Below are positions 11,227-22,009 of a DNA stretch of 64,000 nucleotides, one piece after another. The notes under the pieces were generated by a model that saw only the letters and a program-made list of their open reading frames with translations, had not been told where the DNA came from and ran no database searches. The first letter of the stretch is position 1. Each line of letters starts with the position of its first letter. The position numbers and the translations under genes are program-made. The stretch lies in the NCBI RefSeq assembly GCF_027579695.1, contig NC_083572.1, positions 13,414,915 through 13,478,914 of the forward strand, written 5' to 3'. This DNA is from Neoarius graeffei. Taxonomy: Eukaryota > Chordata > Actinopteri > Siluriformes > Ariidae.

Positions 11227-11973
11227 AGCTAGATGGCCTTTCGAATTGGTGAAATTTGGTCATTGTGATACATGTTCATTTCTGTAATATCTCACAAAAT
11301 ATCAGGCCATTCTGTGGCTGGGAAGTTATTTAATTTGAGGGGATTCTCTAGCCAATAACATGCATGAAATCACTCACTTCGCACAGTCAAGCAGACAGAG
11401 GAAGTCCGTGTGCACATGCGCAAGTTTACCTTCTTCTTCATCTTTATCTTTTGGGTTTTACAGCAGCTGGTATCCACAGTGTTGCATTCCTGCCATCTAC
11501 AGCTTTACCTTGACCGTACACTGACAGTTCCATCATTCTGTCGCTAAACGAACAGCTGATCACACCGAGGTGCTCGCTGGTCCTGCGTTTCTTTTCCTTC
11601 ATATATAACATAACGTCTTTTCTTCTCACTTTCCATTACTGTAGTCAGTCTTTCACATTTTATTCGCACACTCACGTCCTCCATTTTTCTCTCCTGTTTC
11701 AAATTCGTATCCCACAATGCCTTGCACGAATGGGGAAAGCTCACAACGTCATGCATGACATAGTATCCTGAATTGCGTCATGGTGAAGCAGGAAAAAATA
11801 GCAGAGAATTTAGGGCCACATGGCCCTAAATTCATTAATTGTTCTATTTAAAAAAAACTAATAAAATTGGAAGTCTGTGATTCAAATTCAGTAGCTTTCG
11901 ATCCACTAAACAAAAATAATTGGGTGTCGGGAAAATTCTTTTTATGACCTAAAATCTAAAAGGCAGTCTAGCT
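11227..11973. mobile_element. Non-autonomous DNA element flanked by TTAA
   Basis: The ends AGCTAGATGGCCTTT and the inverse AAAGGCAGTCTAGCT are each bordered by TTAA (11223-11226 and 11974-11977). TTAA duplication is typical of piggyBac and Kolobok elements. No transposase is visible over 747 bp. A near-palindrome with 12-bp arms (AATTTAGGGCCA, two-base loop) sits at 11806-11831. Confidence 0.65.
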
Positions 11974-12022
11974 TTAAGAACTCATAATGATCTGGTCATT
12001 AGTGAAAATCTTAAGTGAAAAC

Positions 12023-12024
<2 letters not shown>

Positions 12025-12092
<68 letters not shown>

Positions 12093-12104
12093 AAGAAGAA
12101 GAAG
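12025..12104. repeat. Compound (AAT)n(AGT)n(AGA)n microsatellite
   Basis: Three trinucleotide tracts follow one another, each differing from the last by one base. Confidence 0.97.
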
Positions 12105-12574
12105 TTGAGCTGCTGTCCATGAGATCATCTGTCCTCTAGGTGTTTTGATCTACAGACAGAAGAGCCAATTAGATGAAGTCAGCAATTTTCCATCATGTGT
12201 CTCTGTCTTGGAATGTGACCGAGACACCTGACACACTGAGCATTATTTACAGTACATACATATCGGTGGTACCCTGGGAAATCCCTTCCCGTTGAAAGAA
12301 ATATAACATTTTCTACAGTATAGAGCTTCAGGCTTTCCAGAATTGAAGTATTTTTTTCTCTTTTCTATTTATCTCAATCAGAAGTAACGTTATATTTTAA
12401 TGTCTGGTTTCCACCAACATTGATTACCTAAAAGCAACTGCTATGTACTGATTTTATTTGCATTGTCAAGGTAGTTGTCAACTACCTTGACAACTAGACT
12501 ATTCAGAAGTACAGCCAATTCCGTGTTCAATAACAATACAATTGTAAATTTAAAAAAATAAAATTAATTTATTC
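12105..12574. other. Interval with a short perfect hairpin
   Basis: Nothing recognisable except the palindrome at 12463-12493. Confidence 0.5.
12463..12493. repeat. Perfect 15-bp-arm palindrome
   Basis: TTGTCAAGGTAGTTG, one base T, then its exact reverse complement. No poly-T or other terminator context. Confidence 0.9.
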
Positions 12575-12690
12575 ATCCATTCATTCATCATCTTTATCGT
12601 GGTCAGGGTTGTGTGGATCTGGAGTCTCTCCCAGGAACAGTGTGTGTGCGAGGTGAAAGTACACCCTGGATGTGACACCAGTCCATCTTG
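12575..12690 (-). mobile_element. Fish retroposon tail fragment
   Basis: Fragments such as GTACACCCTGGATGTGACAC and CAGTCCATCTTGGGG resemble the body shared by many fish tRNA-SINE-related repeats, preceded by a CATTCATTCATC-type tail. It is too short and diverged to assign further. Confidence 0.4.
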
Positions 12691-12799
12691 GGGTAATATA
12701 TAGGCTATTCTCTACTTTCACATACCCATAATGCTTTGTGCCTTGGGGGGGGGGGGGGGGGGGGGGGGGTAATCCGGCGCTCGATTTATTTCCTAAGTC

Positions 12800-13012
12800 A
12801 GATAACCTCAGTCATTTCTTCGAATTTGCATGGGGAAAAATTACTTTTTCTGATTTGAAGACGTTTTAAAGAAGCTAAGTGTCGAAATGCATGGTTAGAC
12901 AGACTTCGCCATCAAAATTTTACACCGACAGACAACACGCGACTGTGTTCTGCACACTTCAGTGGTGGAGTAAAGTCTGATGATTCAAGTCGCAAAGCCT
13001 ACAACCCGTCTG
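12800..13012 (+). pseudogene. THAP zinc-finger exon, decayed
   Basis: In the frame of 12862 the sequence reads RFKEAKCRNAWLDRLRHQNF, then TPTDNTRLCSAHFSGG and AYNPSVFVFSR. These are the second half of a THAP domain: conserved Trp, C-x2-H in LCSAHF, and a PSVF motif like the AVPSIF end motif. The N-terminal part (KITFSDLK-like) lies in another frame, so at least one frameshift separates them. The THAP fold binds zinc and DNA. This copy is non-functional. The longer ORF overlapping at 12980-13345 is in a different frame and I do not consider it coding. Confidence 0.7.
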
Positions 13013-13795
13013 TCTTTGTGTTTAGTCGTAAAAAGTGCGAAAACCGAAAAACAAGGACGAGTCAATCAAAGAACTGAATCGGTCAACTTTATTGAAGGAT
13101 CAACTCCCAAAACAAAGTGCAAACGATGCAGTGTCAGTAAACGTACATGTCCTTCGCCTTTCAGTGTTTATGTAGGTAGAGCGAATGTAGTATTTGACCC
13201 TGTGGACCGAACAGCTTCCTCTAAAAGCCCAAAGATTGCCATAATCTGGTCGCATACAGTAGGAGCTCAAATCAGAGTGAAGGAAATCAAAATCAACTTC
13301 AAAAATAAATCTGACAATTCTGCTGTGTTTACAGTCCTTACTTGACTGAGTCAATTCCTTGCTTGTGTTCCTGTGCATGAAGCGTTTTGTATTTTCTTAC
13401 GGTTTTCTCGTCATAACCAGCAACCAGCAAAAACTATTTCACTATGGATTCTACTATGATCAGTGCCGATCTTTCTCAGCTCTTCCACCAATCTTTTAAC
13501 TTGTGCAGGTCAGTAATTGTTGGAACACCCGTGCTGAAAGATGAAGAAGGCTGTTGACTCACCATCACCCGAAGTAGAGATGTTCAAAGCGTTCGATACG
13601 ATATTTACAAGCGCTCTTTTACCGATTGATTTCTCGAAGTCCACAGAAAAGGCTTTGCAGATTTCTTTAAGCTTTGGTTTAATGAGTTTTGACACTTCTT
13701 TGAAGGTTTTAGGGAGATTTAAATTCGAAAGAATACTGTCAGTGTGCAACACTGTGTTGTTTTAGCTTGTTTATATTTTGGTTACCCCCCAAGGT

Positions 13796-14898
13796 CAGAG
13801 GTGGACAGTAACAAAGTACATTTACTTGAGTACTGTACTTGAGTGTACTTTTTGAGTATCTGTACTTTACTTGAGTTGGTTTTTTTTGGCAACTTATGAC
13901 TTTAACTTCACTACATTTGAAAGACAAATATTGTACTTTTTACTCCACTACATTTCTCTCAAGGTCCTCGTTACTATGAAGCAGTTTTGAAAGTGGATGT
14001 TTTTTTCTTTTCTAAAACGTGATTGTTTTTTTCGCAGGTGACACTGAAACGGCCTATCAGTAATCACTAGGGTCACGTCACATTCAAAGACTGTATAAAA
14101 TCAAGTTCAGTGATTTCTCAGCAGCATTATTTGAACAAGATCAGTTGACGCCAGAATGGAAGGAGGCGGTTCTTCTGGGGAATGAACACACCATGGCCAT
14201 ACCTAGAACCCAAACTCACCATCCACCCTGCGGAAGCATATTGAGGTCTGTAAGCGTTTTATTCCAAGAGAAAACTTGCAATGAAGCTGTCTGTGCCTTT
14301 AGAGCTATGCAGTCTGGTTAGTCAAATGACTTTCTATGGATTTGCCCGCCAAGTTGCCGTAGCCTTGTCCACGGCTCACAATAACACATAGCTAGTTAAC
14401 TTGGACACTGTTAGTTAGCATGTAAAAACAGAGTTACGCTAACATGAACATTAACTTACAGTATCTGAAGTCCTTTCAGAAATACTTTATATCATAATCT
14501 TGCCAAATAAACAATGTAGAAATCTTTCTTTTCTAGTAACATTAGCTGCCTAATATGATTTCGAGTTTAAAAAGAGTTTGCTAGCATGTCAGGTGGAGCG
14601 TCACTGACTAGCTAGCTTAACGTTAAACCACCATGATGGCACAGCCTTTGTTCATTTTGTGAATTCACATATCTGTCTTTGGTAATGGCATTGGGGTTTT
14701 TTTAAGCGTTGTGGCAATAATACAACAATGCATTGACAGAAAATGTACTTTTAATACTTAAGTATTTTTAAAAGCAAGTACTTTAACTGAGGTAAAAAAA
14801 TTTGACTGTACAACTTTCACTTGTATCGGAGTAACATTTGACCAGTGGGATCTGTACTTTGACTTAAGTAATGAAGTTGGGTACTTTGTCCACTTCTG
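13796..14898. mobile_element. hAT-type non-autonomous element, copy 1
   Basis: Ends CAGAGGTGGACAGTAAC and the inverse of TACTTTGTCCACTTCTG, flanked by a perfect 8-bp duplication CCCAAGGT (13788-13795 and 14899-14906), the hallmark of hAT elements. Length 1103 bp. Terminal regions are rich in AGTAC/GTACTT motifs, and no transposase is visible. A second copy lies inverted at 26533-27740. Confidence 0.92.
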
Positions 14899-14938
14899 CC
14901 CAAGGTGCAAAGCATTATGGGTAATTTGAAAGTAGTCA

Positions 14939-14979
<41 letters not shown>
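14939..14979. repeat. (AC)n microsatellite
   Basis: About 20 AC units abut the right end of the THAP element. Confidence 0.95.
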
Positions 14980-14980
<1 letters not shown>

Positions 14981-15654
14981 TCTCACCTAGGACCAGTTTG
15001 GTGTAGCAATCCACCTACGAGTATGGGTTTTAAGCGTGGAAGGAAACCAGAGAACTTGGTGTGGGGAAACCGAAACAGACGTGTAGAAAGTGCAAAACTC
15101 AACATCGAAAGTAACACTTTGTAGCCATCGTACTACCATGCCACTTGTTTATAATGATTTAGATACAAATAATGCTTAAAAGAAGGGGGGGGGGAGAGAT
15201 AGCACTTGCTCAAAATGGCTGCCCTTATAACATTACAGTGGCGTTCCTCCTATTAACAGTTGTAAAAAAATTTTTCCCTTTGGTATTAACCAAGTTACTT
15301 AATTAATGTGTTAATGAACTGTTCTTGTTTTTCCAAATAAAAAAGGATATCAGATATCAGATCAACATGTGCCAGCAAATGGGCACTAAGGCTGCACTGG
15401 GAAAAAGGTTGGAAAAAAAAGTCCAACATTCCATAGAGATATAATACTTGTAATTAAGTGATCAGCCTAGTGTTCTCTCACACACACACGCACATGCAAA
15501 GACAAGACATTAGGAAAACCCCCAGAGTGAACATAATGGCATAGCTTAAATAATTACCTCACTACATTTTTTTCCACCCACATACTCCTGTGAGAGGAGT
15601 TGATGTGTGTGTGTGTGTGTGTGTGTGTGTGTTGGGGTGAGGGGGTTGATGTGT
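14980..15654. other. Interval with GT tract, no gene seen
   Basis: It holds a short G run (15186-15194) and a (GT)n tract at 15604-15633. No other feature is recognised. Confidence 0.5.
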
Positions 15655-18196
15655 GTATTACAGAAGTTAATTGTTTTACTGGGACTTCAATGCTCACGTG
15701 GGCAATGGCAGTGAGACCTGGAGGGGTGTGATTGGGAGGAATGGCCTTCCTGATCTGAGCCCGAGTGGTGTTCAGTTGTTGGACTTTTGTGCTATGCACG
15801 GTTTGGCCATAACAAACACCATGTTCGAGCATAAGGGTATCCATAAGTGCACGTGGCACAAGGACACCCTAGGCTGCAGATCAATGATTGACTTTGTCAT
15901 CGTTTCATCTGATCTACGACCGTATGTCTTGGACACTCAGGTGAAGAGAGGAGCAGAGCTGTCAACTGATCACTACCTGGTGGCGAGCTGGATCAGATGG
16001 CAGGGGAGGAGGCCGGACAGACCGAGCAGGCCCAAACGAGTAGTGAGGATATGCTGGGAACGTCTGGTGGAGGCTCCCGTCCGTCAGATCTTCAACTGTC
16101 ACATCCAGCAGAGCTTCAACTGCATACCGGGGGAGGATGGGGACATTGAGTCCGAGTGGACTATGTTCCGCACCTCCATTGCTGAAGTGGCCATGCAGAG
16201 CTGTGGCTGCAAGGTTGTTGGTACCTGTCATGGCGGTAATCCCCAAACACGCTGATGGACACCTGTGGTGACGGGAGCCGTCAAGCTGAAGAAGTCCTAT
16301 CGGGCTTGGTTAGCCTGTGGGTCTCCAGAGGCAGCTGACAGATACCGACGGGCCAAGCGGAATGCGGCTCTGGCAGTCACTGAAGCAAAAACTTGGGTGT
16401 GGGAGGATTTCGAAGAGGCCATGGAAAGTGACTTTCGGTCGGCTTTGAAGAGATTCTGGCAAACCATTCGGCAGCTCAGGAAAGGAAAACAGTGCTCTGT
16501 CCCTACTGTTTACAGTGAGGATGGAGTGCTGTTGACCCCAACTGGGGACATCATCCAACGGTGGAAGGAATACTTTGAGGATCTCCTCAATCCCACCTTC
16601 ATGTTGTCCGAGGAGGATGCAGAGTCTGAGAGTGTTTGGGAGGACTCGCCTATCACAGGGGCTGAGGTTGCCGAGGTGGTTAAAAAGCTCCTCGGTGGCT
16701 GGGCTCATGGGGGTGGATGAGATTCATCCTGAGTTCCTGAAGGCACTGGATGTTGTTGGGCTGTCTTGGCTGACACGCCTCTTCAACATTGTGTGGAGGT
16801 TGGGGACAGTGCCTCTGGATTGGCAGACTAGGGTGGTGGTCCCCCTTTTTAAAACGGGGGACCGGAGAGTGTGTTCCAACGATAGGGGGATCACACTTCT
16901 CAACCTCCCTGGGAAAGCCTATGCTGGGATGCTGGAGAGGAGAATTCGGTCAATAGTCGAACCTCGGATTCAGGAGGAACAATGCGGTTTTCATCCCAGA
17001 ACACTGGACCAGCTCTTTACCCTTGCAAGGGTACTGGAGGTGCATGGGAGTTTGCCCAGTCAGTCTACATGTGTTTTGTGGACCTGGAGAAGGCTTACGA
17101 CCGTGTCCCTCGTGGTGCCCTGTGGGGGGTGCTTCAGGAGTATGGGGTTCAGGGCCCACTACTGCAGGCCATTCGGTCCCTGTATGACCGGAGCAGGAGT
17201 TTGGTTTGCATTGCCGGCAGTAAATCGGACTCATTCCTGGTGCATGTTGGACTCCACCAGGGCTGTCCTTTGTCACTGGTTCTGTTCATAACTTTTATGG
17301 ACAGAATTTCTAGGCACAGCCAAGGGGCGGAGGGTGTCTGGTTTGGTGGCATCACGTCTCTGCTTTTTGCGGATGATGTGGTCCTGTTGGCTTCATCAAT
17401 CTGTGACTTACAGCATGTGCTGGGATGGTTTGCAGCCGAGTGCGAAGCGGCTGGGATGAGGATCAGCACCTCCAAGTCCGTGGCCATGGCGCTCAGCAGG
17501 AAACAGGTGGAGTGCCTACTCCAGATCAGGGGAGAGTCGCTACCTAAAGCAGAGGAGTTTAAGTATCTCGGGGTTTTTTCATGAGTGTGGGTAAGGTGGC
17601 GCGGGAGTTGGAAAGAAGGATCGGGGCAGAGTCAACACTGATGCGGACGCTAAACCGGTCCGTTGTGGTAAAGAGAGAGCTTAGCCAAAAGGCAAAGCTC
17701 TTAATTTACTGGTCCATCTATGTTCCCACTCTCACCTATGGTCATGAGCTATGGGTAGTGACTGAAAGAATGAGATCGCAGATACAAACGGTAGAAATTA
17801 GTTTTCTCTGCAGGGTGGCTGGGCTCTCCCTTAGAGACAGGGTGAGAAGCTTGGTCATTCGGGAGAGACTCTGAGTAGAACTGCTGCTCCTCCACATCGA
17901 AAGGAATCAGTTGAGGTGGTTTGGGCACCTTGTTAGGATGCCCCCTGGACACCTCCCAAGAGAGGTTTTCTGGGTATGCCCCACTGGGAGGAGACCCCGG
18001 GGCAGACCCTGGACACACTGGAGAGATTACATCTCTCAGCTGGCCTGGGAACGCCTCGGTATTCCCCCAGAAGAGCTGGTGGAGGTGGCCAGGGAGATGG
18101 AAGTCTGGGCTGCTCTGCTTAGGCTGCTACCCCCGCAACCCGGATCCAGATAAGCGGTAGAGGATGGATGGATGGATGGATGGATGGATGGATGGA
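15655..18196 (+). mobile_element. RTE-like non-LTR retrotransposon, 5' truncated
   Basis: It encodes the C-terminal half of an apurinic-type endonuclease followed by a reverse transcriptase and ends in a (GGAT)n tail (18162-18196), as RTE-type elements do. The left end falls inside the endonuclease domain (DFNAHVGN at about 15685), so the 5' part is missing. The GC content is higher than the surroundings, which is usual for these elements. Confidence 0.88.
15671..18153 (+). pseudogene. Endonuclease-reverse transcriptase polyprotein, broken
   Basis: Domains in order: endonuclease end with [34 protein letters not shown] and STDHYLV (15671-16070). A linker follows. The reverse transcriptase has VVPLFKTGDRRVCSNDRGIT (about 16840), FVDLEKAYDRVPRGALW (about 17075), GLHQGCPLS (about 17250) and the catalytic FADDVVLLAS (about 17370). 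The C-terminal segment has [20 protein letters not shown] (about 17910). Lesions include a TGA at 16253-16255, frame changes near 16690, 17050 and 17575, and a TGA at 17872. The FADD active site itself is intact. The protein would nick DNA and reverse transcribe its own RNA, but this copy cannot. Confidence 0.88.
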
Positions 18197-18261
18197 TCAG
18201 ATCATGGTAATACCTCTATAAACTATGATGAATAGGCAGGAAAGATCCTTGGCTGAAAGAT

Positions 18262-18356
18262 CTCATCTCATCTCATCTCATTATCTCTAGCCGCTTTATC
18301 CTGTTCTACAGGGTCGCAGGCAAGCTGGAGCCTATCCCAGCTGACTACAGGCGAAA
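18262..18356 (-). mobile_element. DANA/Mermaid-like SINE, 5'-truncated, with target duplication
   Basis: Only the 3' end of the SINE remains, read on the minus strand and ending in an ATGAG-repeat tail. It is flanked by the 13-bp direct repeat TGGCTGAAAGATC (18250-18262 and 18357-18369). This is the signature of LINE-driven retroposition with 5' truncation. Confidence 0.9.
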
Positions 18357-18369
18357 TGGCTGAAAGATC

Positions 18370-18971
18370 GATTTGCGAAACTCTAAACTGTAACTGCGAC
18401 CTTTTAATGCTGGAAATATCTATAAAACCAGATAAATAGGAATGGAAGAGAAAATACAGGTTTTTGTATGCGTGTGATGATTCAAATACTGGAACAGTGC
18501 CAGCTAAAAATTTTCCTATCACTCCCGTGAGCATTTTCAATGCCCCAAATCAGCAACAAATGTCAGTTTGATTTAAACTCAGCTGCTGAGTGGCACAGAA
18601 ACCAAACTGAATGAAAAAGAAAGCACATTAAGCTTCAACTTGCAAAAAAAAGTAAAAAGGAAAGCAGGGGGGACATTTTCAAAAGGTCTTTTTTTATTTT
18701 ACCAACAGCAGCACAAGCCATTTTTGTCGACACACAATACATGGATGTCAAGTTTGATGGAAAGACTTGATAGGGGGCAGAACAGAGGGGTGAGTATGAG
18801 CTAACCTGACACAGCCTTACATCACTGGATTTTTTTTAAACAAGCAATTCAGAGAGAACAATGAACAACAGAATGTTACTTAGTGCTTGAGATCCTTGAA
18901 TATAATCCCACACAGTTTGACTTCGTTCATTAAGCAGGAAGGGTCTTCAGAGCTGCCATAATCTTCAAAGG
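18370..18971. other. Interval without recognised feature
   Basis: AT-rich, no coding or repeat signature identified. Confidence 0.5.
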
Positions 18972-18973
18972 TA

Positions 18974-20550
18974 CAGTGTCTTGCAAAAGTATTCATCCCC
19001 CTTGATGTTTGTCCTGTTTTGTCGCATTAGAAGCTGGAATTAAAATGGATTTTCGAAAGGTTAGTACCATTTGATTTACACAACATGCCTACCACTTTTA
19101 AGGTGCAGATTTTTTTTGGGTGACACAAACAATAATTAAGACAAAAAAAAGAAATCTGGAGTGTGCACAGGTATTCATCCCCTTTCATATGAAACCCCCA
19201 AATAAGAGCTGGTCCAACCAATTCACTTCATAAGTCACATAATTAGTTGATTAAGATCCACCTGTGTGCAATCAAAGTGTCACATGATCTGTCACATGAT
19301 GTCTGTATAAATCAACCTGTTCTGGAAGGACCCTGACTCTGCAACACTACTAAGCAAGCAATATGAAAACCAAGGAGCCTCCAAACAGGTCAGAGACAAA
19401 GTTGTGGAGAAGTATAGATCAGAGTTGGGTTATAAAAAAATCATCCCAAACTTTGAATATCCCACGGAGCACCATTAAATCCATTACAGCAAAATGAAAA
19501 GAATACGTCACCAATACAAACCTGACAAGAGAAGGCCGCCCACCAAAACTCACAAACCAGGCAATGCAACAAAGACACCAAAGAGAACACTGAAGGAGCT
19601 GCAAAGATCCACAGCAGAGATGGGAGTATCTGTCCATAGGACCACTTTAAGGCATACACTCCACAGAGTGGGGCTTTATGGAAGAGTGACTAGAAGAAAA
19701 AAGTCATTGCTTAAGAAAACACGTTTGGAGCTTGCCCAACAGCATGTGGCAGACTCTCCAAACACATGGAAGAAGATTCTCTGGTCAAATGAGACTAAAA
19801 TTGATCTTTTTGGTCATCATGGGAAACACCATGTGTGGCACAAACCCAACACCCTGAGAACATCATTCCTACAGTGAAGCATGGTGGTGGCAGCATCATG
19901 CTGTGGGGATGTTTTTCATCTGCAGAGACAGGAAAGCTGGTGAATTGAAGGAAAGATGGATGGCACTAAATACAGGGCAATTCTGGAGGTAAACCTGTCT
20001 GAGTCAGCCAGAGGTTTGAGACTGGGACAAAGGTTCACATTCCAGCAGGACAATGACCCTAAACATACTGCTAAAACTACACTGGAGCAGTTTAAAGGGA
20101 AACATTTAAATGTCTTGGAATGACCTAATCAAAGCCTAGACCCCAATCCAACTGAGAATCTGTGGCATAGCTTGAAGATTGCTGTACACCAACGCAACCC
20201 ATCTAACATGGAGTTGGAGCAGTTTTGCCTTGAGGAATGGGCAAAAATCCCAGTGGCTAGATGTGCTAAGCTAATAGAGACATATCCCAAGAGACTTGCA
20301 GCTGGAATTGTTGCAAAATGTAGCTCTAAAGTATTGACTTTGTTGGGTGAATACCTATGCACACTCCAGATTTGTTTTTTCATCTTAATTATTGTTTGTA
20401 TCACAATTAAAAAAAAACACCCTTAAAGTGGTAGGCCTGTTGTGTAAATCAAATGGTGCTAACCCCCCAAAAATCCATTTTAATTCCAGCTTGTAATGCA
20501 ACAAAACAGGACAAACACCAATGGAGGGTGAATACTTTTGCAAAACACGG
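18974..20550 (+). mobile_element. Tc1-type element, second lineage, copy A
   Basis: Ends CAGTGTCTTGCAAAAG and the inverse of CTTTTGCAAAACACGG, flanked by TA (18972-18973 and 20551-20552), 1577 bp. The inner repeat GGTATTCATCCCC occurs near 19170 and GTGAATACCTATGC near 20346, as in IR/DR elements. It shares its right-hand flanking sequence with the copy at 44064 (see the inverted duplication). Confidence 0.93.
19363..20338 (+). pseudogene. Tc1-type transposase, broken
   Basis: The expected start is MKTKEPPNRSETKLW-like at 19363. The helix-turn-helix region is frameshifted near 19435-19490. The central part 19494-19877 reads LKELQRSTAEMGVSVHRTTL then [18 protein letters not shown], where the first catalytic Asp (WSDET) is Asn. 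After another shift come the QQDNDPKHT segment (about 20043-20070) and PTENLWHS with the catalytic Glu. The C-terminal part is [20 protein letters not shown]. Several frameshifts, a stop and the D-to-N change make it inactive. Confidence 0.9.
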
Positions 20551-21370
20551 TACATTTTATTTTTAAAAAGTCTATTATTATGAAATTTAGACTATGCTAA
20601 GCTTGCGCCATACCAGTGTCTGTGACTGAGCTGTTAGTATGCTGTTAATATCCCAACGTAAAAATCTGCATGATTCAATTTGATCATTGTGTTTCCTGAA
20701 CTCGTTTTTGAGTGTTTATGCACTGAGTAACTCAATCCAATTGAAATTTCACAATTCTTCCAGGAAATATCTGAAGTAAATCCTACAATAATAATGCATG
20801 TCTTTCACCTGTTTCTGCCAGTGTGTGCATGCAAATGCTGTGCATATTGTTTCTAGATCATTCAGAGTGATGACCTCAGTAGATATCTCAGTAGACTGGT
20901 GTGTTTTTTATTTGTTTCCTTGTGGTTTCTGCTTTAGATGAGGCTCCCTGGGCTCCTTATACGTAATTTACTTCTCATAAATCCTAATCGGGCTGTAATG
21001 ACGCCTGACAGAAGGCGTCTGTTTGTTGTGGATTTCATTTAATTCTTCATGGTACTCATTAGGGAATTTATTTCAGTAAACTGTGCAAAAAATTACAACA
21101 TTTTACCTTTCAAATGTCAATGAAGTCACATCTATTAGCAACATTTAAAACAAACCATAGGATTTTTTTTTTTTAAACAGTCAAATCTGGAGGGGAAAAA
21201 AACAAGCTTATTTACATTTGGACTTATGTTGATGATACTTTTATCCAATGATATCAAATGAGAATTCACTGCAATCATATATCTGTGCAGTTGACTTATG
21301 ATGGAACTATGAGGCTAATGTAGGCAAGATAGACACTGGTTTAGCATTTTGTACCATACGTTTTTCCAAC
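20551..21370 (+). repeat. Inverted duplication, arm A (~820 bp)
   Basis: This block reappears inverted at 42402-44063 with only scattered mismatches, apart from an hAT insertion there. Shared landmarks are TATCCCAACGTAAAAATCTG (about 20650), GGCTCCCTGGGCTCCTTATA (about 20942), CGGGCTGTAATGACGCCTGA (about 20990) and TTCATGGTACTCATTAGGGA (about 21047). In both arms a Tc1 element of the same lineage ends at the same TA next to the block, in the same relative orientation. I see no reading frame in it. Confidence 0.88.
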
Positions 21371-21371
21371 A

Positions 21372-21922
21372 GGAAAACCTGTTTGAATCAGCCAGAGGTT
21401 TGAGACTGGGATGAAGGTTCACGTTTCAGCAGGACAATGACCCTAAACATACTGCTAAAGCTACACTGAAGTGGGTTAAAGGGAAACATTTAAATGTCTT
21501 GGAATGGCCTAATCAAAGCCCAGACCGCAATCCAATTGAGAATCTGTGCCTTAACTTGAAGATTGCTGTACACCAACGCAACCCATCTAACATGAAGGAG
21601 TTGGAACAGTTTTGCCTTGAGGAATGGGCAAAAATCCCAGTGGCTAGATGTGCTAAGCTAATAGAGACATACCCCAAGAGACTTGCAGCTGTAATTGCAG
21701 TAATAGGTGGCTCTACAAAGTATTGACTTGGAGGGGTGAATACTATGCACACTCCAGATTTCTGTTTTTTCATCTTAATTATTGTTTTGCACCTTTAAAG
21801 TTGTAGGCATGTTGTGTAAATCAAATGGTACTAACCCCCCAGAATTCCATTTTCAATTCTAGCTTGTAATACAGTAAAACAGGACAAACACCAAGGGGGA
21901 TGAATACTTTTGCATGACACTG
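21372..21922 (+). mobile_element. Tc1-type fragment, 3' half
   Basis: Truncated second-lineage Tc1. It starts abruptly in the transposase at the [13 protein letters not shown] region and runs to the terminal repeat CTTTTGCATGACACTG, then TA. The ORF at 21499-21726 reads [20 protein letters not shown] through [13 protein letters not shown]. The catalytic Glu is present, and DLN has become DRN. It lies in the same orientation as the full copy 820 bp upstream. Confidence 0.9.
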
Positions 21923-22009
21923 TATAACAGCAATAAACCATGATGGATGAAGCTTTAGTCCTGGTTACTTTCAGGTTTTAAACAGTGTCATAAAATGTAC
22001 TTTCATACT

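Larger units (their letters stand above)
12712..14938 (+). mobile_element. THAP DNA transposon remnant with ~40-bp inverted ends
   Basis: The left end has CTACTTTCACATACCCATAA then TGCTTTGTGCCTTGGGGG. The right end, read inverted, has CTACTTTCAAATTACCCATA then ATGCTTTGCACCTTGGG. Between them lies a THAP exon (about 12800-13012) and uncharacterised body. An hAT element (13796-14898) inserted just inside the right end, splitting it from the body. The left inverted repeat runs into a G homopolymer at 12747-12769. The superfamily (P-like or Kolobok-like) is undecided because no catalytic domain is visible. Confidence 0.65.

Noticed and set aside
12980..13345. 121-codon ORF downstream of the THAP half-domain
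   Set aside because: It is in a different frame from the THAP homology and has no recognisable content.
13510..13765. Overlapping 75-80-codon ORFs on both strands
   Set aside because: Both strands are open, and neither peptide resembles a known domain. Probably residual body of the THAP element.
15671..18153. Host gene with endonuclease and reverse transcriptase domains
   Set aside because: 5' truncation, GGAT tail and multiple frame lesions mark it as a dead LINE copy.
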